A DNA stretch of 64,000 nt. It comes from Curvularia sp. ZM96. Taxonomy: Eukaryota > Ascomycota > Dothideomycetes > Pleosporales > Pleosporaceae. The stretch spans positions 1,054,001-1,118,000 of the forward strand of contig JAJGBQ010000002.1 of NCBI GenBank assembly GCA_022457065.1, read 5' to 3'. The notes under the pieces were generated by a model. The model did not search any database and had not been told where the DNA came from. It saw nothing but the letters and a program-made list of their open reading frames with translations. The position numbers and the translations under genes are program-made. Positions 23,223-34,739 of the stretch are shown in pieces (position 1 is the stretch's first letter; each line of letters opens with the position of its first letter).

Positions 23223-24575
23223 CTGCGATCACGTCAACATAGCACAATCTGTACTAGGATCCATACGGACGTCTGTCTTGCACCCGATGAGCGCACCTGA
23301 TTGACCTCCAGTTTGCGACTGGCTATCCCACTCTCTTCTTTCATGCTTATTGCCTCTCCAAGCTCTTGAATGTTGTACGAAAATTGTTCCAATCTTGAGT
23401 GTTGCAGTCTTTGGCTGTGTATGCTCTCAACTTCAGCCGAACTGGAAATGGCATTATATGTTAGAGCAAAGAGGCTTCTCAGCACAAGGCAGACTGCATC
23501 ACGTAGCCTAGGACAGATTTGTATCAGGCTGAAGCCACCATGCATGTGTCTTCTATGGCATTCTCCTCCAATTCTACACAGTGGAGGCTGAGTAAAGGCT
23601 ACATAGGTGTGGCTAGGCCGACCTCGCTCAATTGGCTGCCTTGTTTTGCTTATTCTCGCATAGAGTTTGGCTTACAATTCTATGACAATAGGTATACATA
23701 TTGGCCAGAGTCTGATTGGGTGAAGGAAGTTGTGCGCCTGAAAGCCGCTTCGGGACCACGCTAATTCCCCGCATTTGGCTTGACGGCCCGCCATTGCATC
23801 ACAACGCATTGGTCTTGAAGTCTTGTGCCGCGATGTTTTCCCGCACAGCCTGGTTCCCACTACAGTTACAACGGATTGAGAAGCGGGGAGTAGCTGGTGC
23901 GCATAGTGCAAAGCGGCATAGTAGTGGGCGTGCCACACATTTTGCGCATAGTACTGTCATGAGTGCGTGCAGCGCAATCAGGGCCACGAGACTCCACAAA
24001 ACGCCATTGTGTGAAGGCTGAGACTTTAGCCATGAATTTCGACCAGTGATCATGAACCAAGCCCGACCCCCTAGTTTTATTGACCGAGACAACTATCAAA
24101 TCTGCGCCAACCTTACTGTGGCGGCCCCCCTCATCGATCCGCAGGGTTGCTTCCCGAATACCTTCCCTCCTGCTCCCACGGGCGGAACGACTGAACTTGA
24201 CTTCCTCACCGCAAACTATCTCAAAAACCGCGCGCGATATGGAAAGACGGGTTTCGTCCACATCTTTGCACACATTGACACAAACCGCACTGGTTTCTTT
24301 GTTTTTCCATTCTAACATCCAGGCAGTCGTGGCAGCCTATTCTTTGGTCGATGCTTGGTCATGACAGCGTTTCACGCGCTTTGCACAGCCCCCCGGAAAA
24401 CTTGATGTCTCGTGGAAGGAAATTTTTGATGTAAGTATGTGAACTCATGAGCAGTAGAGACGTTCGCGTGCCTGTTGATACACACTGACAATGACAGTCA
24501 TCCGAATCAAAGCTAACCTTCCAAGCGCTCACCATTTATTAGATACTAGTCGCGCACCTCAGTAACCGTCTCGAA
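23223..24575. other. Intergenic, with possible start exon of the porter and a doubtful ORF
   Basis: 23223-23550 probably holds the missing first exon of the porter (an ATGAAAGAAGAG on the minus strand near 23345 is the obvious start, but its GTGCGC donor is in the wrong phase). At 24046-24315 (+) an 89-codon ORF is proline- and aromatic-rich but has no recognisable domain. I do not call it. Confidence 0.45.
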
Positions 24576-25807
24576 ATGGCCGAACCCGTGTCTAGTATTA
24601 TCACTATTGCAACGCTGGGATTAGCAATCATCAAAGGATGCGCCAACTACATTGAGTCAGTGCGAGAAGTGGACACATTAGTGGACCGACTCCTAGAGGA
24701 GGTTACGAGACTGCACGAAATGGTGCGGTGCATCAAGTCGACATATCATAAAGTTGGGCTGGATGAGCGCAGTGAGTCTTCAGTGTTAGTGCGCGACAAG
24801 ATCATCCTTTGCCGCACCCGTTTACGCGAAATCAAACCGAAGGTTGTATACCTGGCCTCTCAAAGCTCTGAAACGGTCGTGGAAAAAGCTGTGTTAAAAA
24901 TGAAGGTCGATGAAGTAACAAAGGATATTGAGCTTGCTGTACAGGACATCAACAACTATATGGCAGATATCAACATGTTGTTCACCTGCTGGAGATTGTG
25001 AGTCAGGAATTAATCTAAAATGAGTATTACTGACAAGTACCAGTGAGGTTGCACATATTCCTCGTCGCGATCCACGGGTCTCAGAAGCTGAGCAACCAGT
25101 AAGTTGACAGTCTTTACTTTACCTTTTGTTCAAAAAGTGCTGACCATCCTCGATAGCTACTGGACACTAGTCAATCCCGAGCTCTATCGATGTCCCATCT
25201 AAACGATGTAGCGGAAAACGATCTTGCTACAGTGCGCACAAACTCCACAACCCAATCTCACGCGTCTCGGCCCATCTTACAACCCTCTCAATCGCCCTCC
25301 GACGACACCAGGAGCTTGTCATCAGTCCCAAGCTCCACCATATCGACAAAATGGGACGATTGGCAAAATTTTCATTTCAAGATCTTAAAATGTATGGACG
25401 ATGAATCCCGCGTCTCGGCGATTCGTTCGATACTTGAACAAGCTCCAGACCATGCCGCACTAGCAAATATTCGAGGAGAGTGTCGACGAGTGCCTTTGCA
25501 CATTGCTGCTCAGCGCGGGTTCGTCCGAGTAGCACGTGTGTTGGTTGAATTTGGTGCCGATATCAATGCCAAAGATACAGAGCCATCCTCAGTACTAGAT
25601 CACGCTGTCGCAAACAAGCAAAGAGATTTTGTGGCGTTTCTACTAGCAAACCACGTCGATGAATCGGCAATCCTCGAGCGAAATAAGTTTGCATTTATGG
25701 AAACAAAAAGCATAATAGGACTTCAAAGCGCTCGGAGAGACAGTGCTTCTAGCAGAGAGAGTCGCAGATTTAGTTTCAGCTTCCGGAGAAGACAGCAATC
25801 GACATGA
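24576..25807 (+). CDS. STAND-type N-terminal domain plus ankyrin repeats, no NTPase
   Basis: Exons 24576-24997, 25044-25098 and 25157-25807 encode 375 aa (introns 46 and 58 bases). Residues 1-~140 resemble the alpha-helical fungal N-terminal domain seen at the head of STAND proteins (MAEPVSSIITIATLGLAIIK, EEVTRLHEMVRCIKSTYHKV). A Ser/Thr-rich linker follows, then two or three ankyrin units (RRVPLHIAAQRGFVRVARVL, FGADINAKD) and a basic Ser/Arg C-terminus. There is no P-loop. The domain order, NLR head plus ankyrin without NACHT, suggests an adaptor or decoy-like partner of NLR-type proteins; that is inference. The nearest NLR is ~12.5 kb away. The function is unknown. Confidence 0.75.
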
Positions 25808-26601
25808 AGTCTATTCAAGAATCATGCACTGGCTTTACCATGCGGTGGTGGAAATTTGAGCAAGCCCTGAACTCTGAAGATGACATAGGTGCGACCTCCA
25901 TATGCGATGTACTGGGCTGTGCAAGACGGCTCGCATGTTGCCAGTACCGTTCACCGGTCGCTAAGCCCCCGCCCTGGGCATTGCTGTTAGAGCGCCACGC
26001 ATTCGCCTGGTCGAGGTCACACGACACTACCTGCCTCACCATTTTGAGTGGCTGTATATTGTGTGCTATTCGCCTATTCGAAACTTACTCCGGGCATCTT
26101 GCTATAATGTGGTGCAACGTGGGTGTAAAACCTCCATTGACTGCGGCTATATCAATCTAGGCCAATCGAGGGTGTGATTGTTCAGAATGTTTCAAGAGAA
26201 CATGGCCGTGTCTCAGGGCTCATGAGCAGCGTCATAAGTGTGCTGGTTCATGTCGTAGTGAGGCGCAGCTGTGCTGAATACGAGCGCCCAATATCTAGAC
26301 CAGAGCGCAATGCCCAGAACAGCGAAATTACATAACATAGCCGAGGTTGACTGGAGACAAGATGGAGGACTTTCAAAGCGAACCGTAGCTCAAAATGAAG
26401 AGTTGGCATATGAGCGACCAATGGTACGGGGTTTCATGTACTTGTAACTACGCAATACATCCAACGTGTGCGCTCCCCTCCAACCATACTAGGCACTTCT
26501 CTAATAGCCAACGAATGTCATGCAGCACACATGTTACATAAGGCCAGGAAACAACCCACGCTTATTCGATCCTAAAAGGTCCTGTTATCGAGGTGAAGGT
26601 A
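25808..26601. other. Intergenic
   Basis: A 118-codon ORF at 25804-26160 overlaps the stop of the preceding gene; it is Cys/Trp-rich without features and is not believed. Otherwise nothing is seen. Confidence 0.5.
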
Positions 26602-27021
26602 TTAATCCTGGCTGCACTGGTACTGAGTAGCGCACTTCCTGCAGTTGTTCTTTGCAGCCGCGCAACAAATTGAACTATACATTTAGTCCATCAGTCAGTT
26701 ATCAAATCAAGTCATAGGAGCCCAATGATGAATCGACTTGGGATCAAGTCGCACTCACCAGCTGATTTGACAGTTCGAGAGACATCCCTGGCTGCCGCAG
26801 TATTCGCAACCCGCAATACAAGCAGCAAAGCAGTTGGCGCGTTTCTCAATAACAGCAGGCTCCGTCACAGCATCTCTGGCCAAAAGAGATGCCATGCCTT
26901 CTGGCATGCTGGACATGTCGCGAGGAAGAAGGTCGGAGTTGGCCATGGGTCTCGGGTTAGCGGCTGCCATGCTCGACAGAGCAAGAGCGAAGGTGAAAGC
27001 AAAGGTAGTAAAAGCCTTCAT
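26602..27021 (-). CDS. Kex2-processed 12-cysteine secreted peptide
   Basis: Two exons (26759-27021, 26602-26674) encode 111 aa. The donor GCTG|GTGAGT and acceptor TGTATAG (84-base intron) convert a tryptophan-stop into a cysteine and add a cysteine-rich C-terminus (SICCAAAKNNCRKC). The signal peptide is MKAFTTFAFTFALALSSMAA. A propeptide runs to the dibasic K60-R61, a Kex2 site. The predicted mature peptide (62-111, 50 aa) has 12 cysteines, 24 percent of its residues. This resembles knottin- or defensin-like secreted peptides in density, but I recognise no family. A role in antagonism, host interaction or the cell surface is inferred. It is preceded by a TATA box at 27144-27150. Confidence 0.82.
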
Positions 27022-27143
27022 TCTGAATGCGGAAGTTTTGAATGGTTATCGAGTAAATTTCTTTCTCAGATGCAAGAAGGGTAGCCTTGAGTGTTTCGAA
27101 GAGAGCGGTGGGTAGCAGCTTCAAAGCATCGGTACCGCGAGCC

Positions 27144-27150
27144 TTTTATA
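27144..27150 (-). promoter_or_regulatory. TATA box of the 12-cysteine peptide gene
   Basis: TATAAAA on the minus strand, 123 bases upstream of the ATG at 27021. Confidence 0.5.
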
Positions 27151-28369
27151 TCCAATGCTTAGCTAATGTTTTCAACTTGAATCTCTACTATGCTTTGGAT
27201 AATTTGAAGTTGTGTAACAGCTCGCCTGGTCTTACATGCCTCTTGCCGATATGCTGACATGCATTGTTGGATTGGTCAAGCTTGATGTCTTTCGATCATT
27301 GCGAGAACACGTACGATGGTTTATTGATAGTTCTACTATATGTTAGACGAACCTCTTGATTAGGAAAAAGAAGTACATAACTGCAGTAGAAGAAGCTGAA
27401 ACATCCCGCTCAGACCGAGACATGTGGAGTGCCGAACCCGGAAACTCGGGACGACGATTCCATTTGGTCATGGTGTTTTGCTATCCCAGGACTCCCGGCG
27501 GCTGCGTCTAATACTACTAGGTCACAATAATCGACGGAGCTCAATCTGGCTAAGCGGAAAAAAGGTTGGAAGAGAGGCAAGAAAGACAAGGATGATAATC
27601 TACTTCTTAACAAAGATGGGAAGGAGACGCCTATGCAATATGGTAATATCTCCATCGGCTAGGCCATATAACTCAGCTATAGAGGGTCATACAACATACC
27701 CAATGTGGATAGCGAGATGCGCAACTTGTTCATCTTCGCTAGTACACATTCCTTGGCCTAATGACCATGTATTTGTCCCAATACCAACCGGGCGTAATAA
27801 TCCATAAGAGGGCGTCACGGGCATCAACATACATTAACAGGTGTTGCAGTCGATACCTTGCTGTATTGATTAATTAGCGAGCTTACTATTGTCCTGCACA
27901 CAGCGCGGCTGGGCCACTTTTCTTGCCTCATTTGGAAACTACCACAACATGTAGAAGTAAGCATCAATATCTACATTTGGTGCTGGAATATATCCATAAC
28001 CCATCAATGTAGCTCCTATATAAACCAAGCGCTTTCGAAAACGACTAGTGACAATACCTCACGATCCAGGATGATCAGCTTATGCAGGCATCCTCAAGTG
28101 AAAGAAGAAGACTCTTTTCCGTATATGCGTTTACAAGGGGAAGGTGAGCCTAGAATTATTATGTTTACACACTAATAACATCGTTAATGATTTTTGACGC
28201 TGACTATTGGATGAATATGTCACGTCGAATGTCAAGGCAGTTTTCAATGTGATAGCATAACAATTGTGATCAAAGCTATAGGCCCCGAGAAGCAATTGGT
28301 TACAACAACGAACTCCACCCCCTACTAATCAATACAACGACAGAATCGTGTGAGGAAACCAAGTTACTC
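27151..28369. other. Intergenic, AT-richer spacer
   Basis: Upstream DNA of the 12-cysteine peptide gene and 3' flank of the second sugar porter. The ORF at 27424-27807 (+) lacks any domain. I see no gene. Confidence 0.5.
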
Positions 28370-30172
28370 TTAAACACGGACCTGCTCGACATGCGGAGAT
28401 TTCTCAGTACCAAGGGCGTCAAGGTGCTCACTTTGGACACCCTTCTCGATAGCATGCATGTCCACATGGGGAACAGCATCGTCACCGTCGAAAATACGCG
28501 AGATCTCTTCAAGGGTGGGTCCCTAGGATGTAAAGTAAGTAAATGTTTGATGTGACTAAAACTGCATATACATACCTTAGTCTCGGGGTAGACGAAGTAA
28601 ACAAAGACAAGCTCGACGGCAATCCAGAGAGTGTAGAAAAGGGCAAGGTTCCAGTGCTTAGGGAGGTTGTCCCAGGCTACGGGGTTGGTCTGACTGCCCA
28701 CGGCCAGAATAGCCTGAACGGTGATGTTCATTATCATAAGACCCTTGGCACGCAGAGCATATGGCAGAATCTCGAGAGCGTAGGCAACAAGGAGACCGGA
28801 CCAGGCGAAAGCATAGCAGACACCAAAGAGCCACACAAAGGGGATCTGTGCGTATCCGGCACCCCTGTTCGTCTCGTTGGAGTTTTCGTACACAGCGCAT
28901 GTAATGGTCCAGCAGATGAAACAAATCATCATGCCCGTGGTGGCGCCCAAGAAAAGAGGACGACGTCCAACCTTGTCGATCAAGGTAGCTGCGTATGTGG
29001 ATACAGCCAAGGCCAAGATACGCTCACCGCCAGTCAACTAGATCATGGATTAGCAGACACATTGACGAATTTAAGCATGTACACTTACAGCCATCTTTTG
29101 GTCCTGGCTGGTGATTCCAGCTCCCTCGTACACCAAGTTAATGTAGTTAGAGAAGAGCGCATTGCCGGAATACTGCGAAATGATACCGAGCGAAATCAGA
29201 ATGGCCAACCTCCATCGGTTACCCTTGGTCTTCAGGAAGTCCACGTAACTAGAGTTGCTGTTGGCATCGGCTTCCATTCGAATGGCCTCCCTCATCTCGG
29301 TGTATTCAAATTTGACGGTTGCGTTGTCGCGGTCACCCTCAGCATGGTAGTAGGCTAGAGTGTTCAGAGCTTCCTCGTAGCGTTCCTTGGAAATCAACCA
29401 ACGTGGGCCTTGATTTCGAGTTAGTTTGGGATATCAACGGATAAGCAAGGCTGCAGATGTGACTTACTCTCAGGCACCCACCAGATGAATGCCAGTTGAA
29501 TGGCAGACGGCAGACCCTGGAGAAGGGTAATGGATCGCCAGGACCAGTCGTTCGTTGCTTGAGATGTTCCCCATGCAATCCATGCGACAAACAGAGCACC
29601 CAAATTCCAAAGACAGTTGTATACAGCCGTGAAGATACCGCGGTGTTGGGGGTGGCAAATCTCAGTGAGGAGGATAGGCGAGCACATTTGAGCGAAGGAG
29701 TTGCCGAATCCGAGAATGAAACGACCAGCCATGTAGATCTGCCAATTGGTGGAAAAGGTGGAGACGAGAGCACCCGCAATCATGATGGTGCAGCCGACAG
29801 CGATCGGGATTTTACGTCCGGTCCATTGGGTCAGAAAAGGCACCATAAAGAAGCTGACGATCGAACCAATGTTGTACATGTTGTTCATTATACCGAGACG
29901 ATTGCCCTTGGGATCGTCGAAGTATTCGGTCCAGCGAATCATCTGCTGCGAGGAGTTCATCATCATACTAGAAATTCAATCAGCTAGAGCGCAAACCATT
30001 AAGATGAGGCGACTCACCCATCGTAACCGGTGGTGGCAGAGGCAATGCAAAGAACAGCGCTGTGCCAGAACAACTTGCGCATGTTCGGGTGCTTGTACCA
30101 AATCACTTTCTCGAATTCCGGTACATCCTCAAGGGCGTGGCTCTTGGGAGCGCCAACTCCTACACCGACCAT
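28370..30172 (-). CDS. LAC12-like MFS sugar transporter
   Basis: Five exons (30018-30172, 29468-29967, 29089-29408, 28576-29037, 28370-28522) encode 529 aa, the family's usual length, with introns of 50-59 bases. It shows 12-TM sugar-porter marks: CIASATTGYDG in TM1, GRKIPIAVG after TM2, MAGRFILGFGNSFAQMCSPI, PESPRWLISKERYEEAL, LISQYSGNALFSNYI-type TM7 (ISQYSGN), DKVGRRPLF and YPETKGPTLEEISRIFDG. This is the lactose permease/LAC12-like branch that imports di- or oligosaccharides or hexoses with protons. The substrate is not decidable. The ATG at 30172 is used because the longer ORF start is TTG. Confidence 0.9.
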
Positions 30173-32047
30173 GTTGGGCGAACAGCGAGCTACTATGAGC
30201 AACTAGGAGAGTCGAAGGCAATGAAAGTTAGTCGTGCACCGAGTGTGCTAATGGCCGTGAGAGTCGATAAGGACCCTCGTCCGGCGGCCAGTACTTATAT
30301 CTGACCCGCATTACCAGAGTCGATCCCGCGAGTGGATACCACTAGGAGATTGAGATTATCCCTGGCGGTTCGACGGACATGGATGCCGTGCTTTGCAGGA
30401 CGGTTGCTTGAAAGCAGATGTGGAGAGCGCCAGTAAGATGATACCAAGAAAGCTCCATTCAGCCACCCGTTGGCACGAGGGCCGCAGCGCCGTAGCCGAG
30501 AACCTGCAAGTTGGTCCTGTCGACGCTAGTTTTTGGTTTAGTGCTAGTGTTTCCAATGTACCTTGTAGAACGGAGTGGCCCCATGGGGCATCCGGAGATG
30601 TTCGAGAAGCCTACAGCGTGCCAGGGCGGCTATACGAACCACACAAATGTAAGAAAAGGTACAAGGGTAGCAGGCCGTACTTGATCGTTTCTAGCCCTCT
30701 AAATGAGCAGTCGATAAGCAGCCAACTCGAAGAAATATTGAATTGTGGCTGATCCTGCGGAGGCATAGTCGACCACTACTCGATGCTTCGGCATAGCAAT
30801 AGACGGTGGTCTTGGTAGGCTACACGCAATCGGACTTTTGCCCCCAATAAATCACATGGAAAGACTCTGCAACAAGAGCAAAGTGCAAGTCGTGCCTCGT
30901 TTTGCTATGGTCCCGCCCGTGCCCGCCTTGCCCAGCCTGGAGGCTTGTTGCGCCGAGCCTTCTTTGAGTGAGGTCAAATTCTAACGACAACAGGCGACTC
31001 GTCCCGCGGATAATTTTGCTTGGCATCCGCTCACGTCTCCTCATGCTTTGTTTAGTTTCAGATGGACCAACCACATGCATTTGTCGCGACAAGTTCCTCT
31101 GTTTGGGAGCAGGCACAAGCTGCCAAGATGGATAAATGGGCCTGCATCCCGAAGACGGACTCTAGAGCTCGGGGACCCAGGACTAGTGGACACCATCAGC
31201 TAGAATCGATATCTCGTAGTTTGCCTTCCACGAGAAGCCTCGGTCGGTCCAGGCAGCTATCGAGCCTGGATCGTTTGGCAAATCTATTTCTGAATAGGTC
31301 CTCATCATCTGAATATGTTGGTGGGGTATTTTCAACCGGCGTGGCACAAAGCTTGGGTGACGGCAGGCAGGTTGGGCCAAGACCAACACGCCGAACAGCG
31401 ACCGACAACGGCTGTCTGCCAGGTGTGGTTGCCGCACCCACATACAAGTACATGCAACGCCCGCCAGCACAACATGGAGTCAGCCATCCTGACTGGAGGC
31501 ATACATGTGTGCATACATAGATTAGGTCGAGGCTGGACCCAGGCGCCGAGCTGTTGGATTTAAGTTAATTGTTTCCTGGGGTAGCGAGGTCTTTAGTGGG
31601 GCAGACACTTTACACAGTCGCTAACTGCCGCCCACCCGCCCCTCTCTGATCTGTTAGCCGCATTGTCCTCGTCTCTATATCGACGTCTATATCGCCGTGT
31701 GTCGACGAAAGTTGAAAAGTATCGGTGGCGAGATCAGCATGTCGACAGATCGCAGCATCCAAGAAACTTGCATGCTTGACCGGCTGTAGATTGCTTGCCA
31801 ATGCACACTAATTCTTGGCCCAACACACTTTTGCGCCGGCGGCGTCGGACACCCAAGACACTGATTTAACCGAGCAAGAGTCTTGAGGTCTTGGTACTCC
31901 CAAATCTGCGGCGGAGGCTGACCCGCAGAGGTGGGACGTCTCTGTCAACCACTCATTGCCGTGTGACAGGGAGGCGACGCTGACAGGTGAGCAGTCACGG
32001 GTGAATTTTGCACCAGCCAGCGTGCGCCGTGCGGTTGATTCCCTCCA
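30173..32047. other. Long intergenic spacer
   Basis: 1.9 kb with overlapping short ORFs on both strands (up to 152 codons at 31062-31520) that lack domains, signal peptides or splice logic. I see no gene. Confidence 0.5.
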
Positions 32048-32308
32048 ATGAAATCGACGCTTGCTGCGTTTCTTTTGGCCATGCAAGCCCGCTGTGCAGT
32101 TGCCGCCGTTTATGTATCAAACGTTTCCAAGCGTAGAATTCGAGTAAAGGTCTTCTATAATTACTTTTCACCGACCCACTATGCATGTGATGGCAAGAAA
32201 ACTGATCGTTCTTCACCCATTTTAACACCCATGGATTCTCACGTCAATTTCATGGGCTGCAGATCTCAAGACAGAACAGTGGTGCTCGACATGGTTAACA
32301 ATGAGTAA
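32048..32308 (+). CDS. Small secreted protein candidate
   Basis: An 86-codon intact ORF. The N-terminus MKSTLAAFLLAMQARCAVAA is a plausible signal peptide, then VYVSNVSKRRIRVKVFYNYF, a possible dibasic site and beta-strand-like alternation, with two further cysteines (ACDG, MGCR). It has no homolog I can name. The composition is coherent along the whole length, and the ORF is isolated in a gene-poor stretch beside other secreted genes. It could also be a chance ORF, since no TATA box or intron supports it. Confidence 0.42.
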   Translation: MKSTLAAFLLAMQARCAVAAVYVSNVSKRRIRVKVFYNYFSPTHYACDGKKTDRSSPILTPMDSHVNFMGCRSQDRTVVLDMVNNE

Positions 32309-33478
32309 CTAAGCACACATACCTCTCATCAGTACGGAGAGATAAAACAAAACTAGAGAGTGTAAACATAACGACCAAAACAAGTCTAGTAGGTGCGTCG
32401 CGCTTAGCCGGACTGCAACCAGACCCACCCCTACGACATGGAGCATTGGCAACCTGGCAGCATGATTGCCCCCGAGACCTTCTCTTCGAAGTGGGTCTCT
32501 TTAAGCTTCCTGAGCGCTTGGTATGGAAACAAGTTTTGCATGCGTCTTGCTTTTCTGTCGGAATACGAGACCAGATTAGCCGTCCAGGAACTTGGCGTCT
32601 GCATAGTTTCCATATGCTGCAACAACCATCTAGCTAAGACTCTCCTTCAAGGGAATATTGTGAAATAGGATATATGGTGTGGCACCATATATAATTGAGC
32701 TTAAAAGGTTGAGAAGCGACCCGCAAACGACTGGGCATAGGTTTGTTAACTCACTGGAACTAAGTGAAGAAAGATTTGGGTTTGCGATTTAAGCCGGCTA
32801 CTAAATACAGTGCATTGAATCACGTTATGACATACGAGTTTGCAACATATCCAGACAACTACTGTCTGTCTTGCATTCTATTTTGTATAGTATGCTGTAG
32901 CAACTATAGTTGCTTTTGACCGCTGTGTGTTTTATTCACATTTGGTCTTGCACAGTATCCTGTGACAAACAACGTCTTCTTTGAACACCGCCATTTGCTT
33001 TTTATCGTTTTATTTCGCTCAGTATACCACATCAACTACTATCTGTCTTGCATAGTGTATTTAAGATAATTTTAAAGCGCCGATCGTCGCAGGCGAACCA
33101 GTGAAAAGGAAGAACAAAAAGTAAAACGGGAAACATACCGCACGATTCAGAACCGCGCGTACGCCTTGCAGGAGGTGGATGCTTGTGGATCATGCTTGAT
33201 TGGATAAAGATAGCTATCTAGTCCAGCTCTCCAGACATAGCCCTAGAGCCTATATTGTAACCTAGATTTTAATAGCCTGCACAATCCTACTATAGATAAA
33301 ACGAGCGTGTTGTATAACAATGAAAATGGTGGCTAAGAGTATCTACCGCCTTAAACATATACACTTTTACAAATCCAAAATGTAGCGAGCGTCGTTGTTT
33401 GCAAAAGTAAGGTCTGAAGAGGTCTTGTTGATGCTTTGGACGTTGAGAGTGCTGCATTTGTCTCCAAATCTGAGTTTC
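32309..33478. other. AT-rich intergenic with degenerate repeats
   Basis: Contains the direct repeats listed at 32856-33053 and otherwise no coding sequence I trust. It is the 3' flank of the ADP-ribosyltransferase gene. Confidence 0.5.
32856..33053. repeat. Diverged direct repeats around CTGTCTTGCAT
   Basis: CAACTACTGTCTGTCTTGCAT (32856-32876) recurs with one change at 33033-33053; a weaker copy of the GTCTTGCA core lies near 32945. The spacing is ~90 bases. Probably a decayed low-copy or tandem repeat. Confidence 0.45.
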
Positions 33479-34183
33479 TCAAGCCCGAGTGAACATTGTT
33501 TTGGCGTACTCCTGAGCAAACTCTACGTTTGATTTCGTCGGCCTGCATGTAGCACGTCCAGCCAGCTCCCTTGCAGCACGGATCTTAGGGTTCGAGCAAG
33601 ACGCGTGGGCGCTCCAAGGTCTTTCGCTCCAGGCACGGTGGCCAGGAGGGAAAGCAGCGAGCTGATACTGTTCAGTCGCATGGGTTAATCGAGAGTATCG
33701 ATCTTCGTTGTATTCTTTGTTCTTTTCTACCGCGCCGATCTTGCGGTTGGTGATCTTGCTCCAGCCAACGATTTGATCGAAAGGAATGCCGCCAAGAGCA
33801 GCAAACTCTTTCTCGTCAGGGTACGGATTGTATTTCTTAAGAACTTCTTGGCAGTCGATCATATTTGGTGCCACTTGAATGCGGTAGACATAGCCGTTAC
33901 CTCCCAAAAGACGAGTAACCCATGAAATTGCAAGTTCGAGGTCAGTGGTAGTCGAAACGTAGCCGTCGTCCTCTCTGCTGAACCCCGAGGTAGCGCCATT
34001 GACGTGGTTCCAGAGGCTGATATCAGGAGCCACAGTCCCAACCTTAGAGATACCTTTGCACAGAAATCCGCCAGAGTTTTTGATGACCGATGGAGCTCTG
34101 GAATCTGCTCGGTAAACGAACACTGCACTGGACAGGGACGCCCAGAGCGAGATGAATAGAAGCAAGAAGTTTTTCCCAATCAT
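33479..34183 (-). CDS. Secreted mono-ADP-ribosyltransferase (heat-labile enterotoxin A-chain-like)
   Basis: Single exon, 234 aa. The signal peptide is MIGKNFLLLFISLWASLSSA. Marks of the R-S-E class of ADP-ribosyltransferases appear in order: an arginine in VYRADSR (R25) right after cleavage, a Ser-Thr-Thr strand motif (YVSTT, S77-T79), and an E-x-E pair (E124, E126) within DEKEFAALGGIPFDQIVGW. The enzyme class moves ADP-ribose from NAD+ to a target protein or nucleic acid. Fungal members are secreted and common in plant- and insect-associated species; the target here is unknown. The C-terminal ~70 residues are Arg/Ser-rich and not conserved as far as I can tell. All key residues are present, with no break. 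A TATA box lies at 34298. Confidence 0.82.
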   Translation of the reverse strand: MIGKNFLLLFISLWASLSSAVFVYRADSRAPSVIKNSGGFLCKGISKVGTVAPDISLWNHVNGATSGFSREDDGYVSTTTDLELAISWVTRLLGGNGYVYRIQVAPNMIDCQEVLKKYNPYPDEKEFAALGGIPFDQIVGWSKITNRKIGAVEKNKEYNEDRYSRLTHATEQYQLAAFPPGHRAWSERPWSAHASCSNPKIRAARELAGRATCRPTKSNVEFAQEYAKTMFTRA

Positions 34184-34297
34184 GTTGTGGAATATTGATG
34201 TAGCGAAGTGAGTGACAATAGAAAGTTCTTCTACAAATTGTGATTAGAAAAGTTGTTGTGCAGCTCTGGAGGATGTGATCTGTTGCAAGACAGTGAG

Positions 34298-34304
34298 GTT
34301 TATA
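34298..34304 (-). promoter_or_regulatory. TATA box of the ADP-ribosyltransferase gene
   Basis: TATAAAC on the minus strand, ~115 bases upstream of the ATG at 34183. Confidence 0.45.
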
Positions 34305-34739
34305 TGCTCATTTCATCTCCATCTTCGACACTATACAAAACCTTAAGTCTGAGCTCACAACGCAGTGATATTTAAGCCAAGACACATTACGAGAGAATCG
34401 TATTACAATGTTCCGTATCAATCAGGGTATCTTGGCTGCTCGGACTCGTAGATGCAGCCAAAAGGCAGGAATCTCCTGATATTTCCAGATCCTATCGGTG
34501 CGTCTCTACCCAGAATAGTAACAAAGTAAGACTTCGGAAAGACTGTCGGAGGAAGTATCATGACTTTGGTATACACTGCAAGCATTCTTTCACGATAGTT
34601 CGTACTATAGTTGCATGAAGTTGCGGCGCAGAATCGGTATTACTGAGGTACTTGCGGAAGCATCGGCATTGAGCGCCTGCAAGGAGCTCAGCTAACAATA
34701 GCCAGGACGTAGGCTTTACAATTACGTAGCTCTCCAGCA

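Noticed and set aside
24046..24315. 89-codon ORF that could be a gene fragment
   Set aside because: No recognisable domain, no flanking exons; insufficient support.
31062..31520. 152-codon ORF
   Set aside because: Low coherence, competing ORFs on the other strand, no features.
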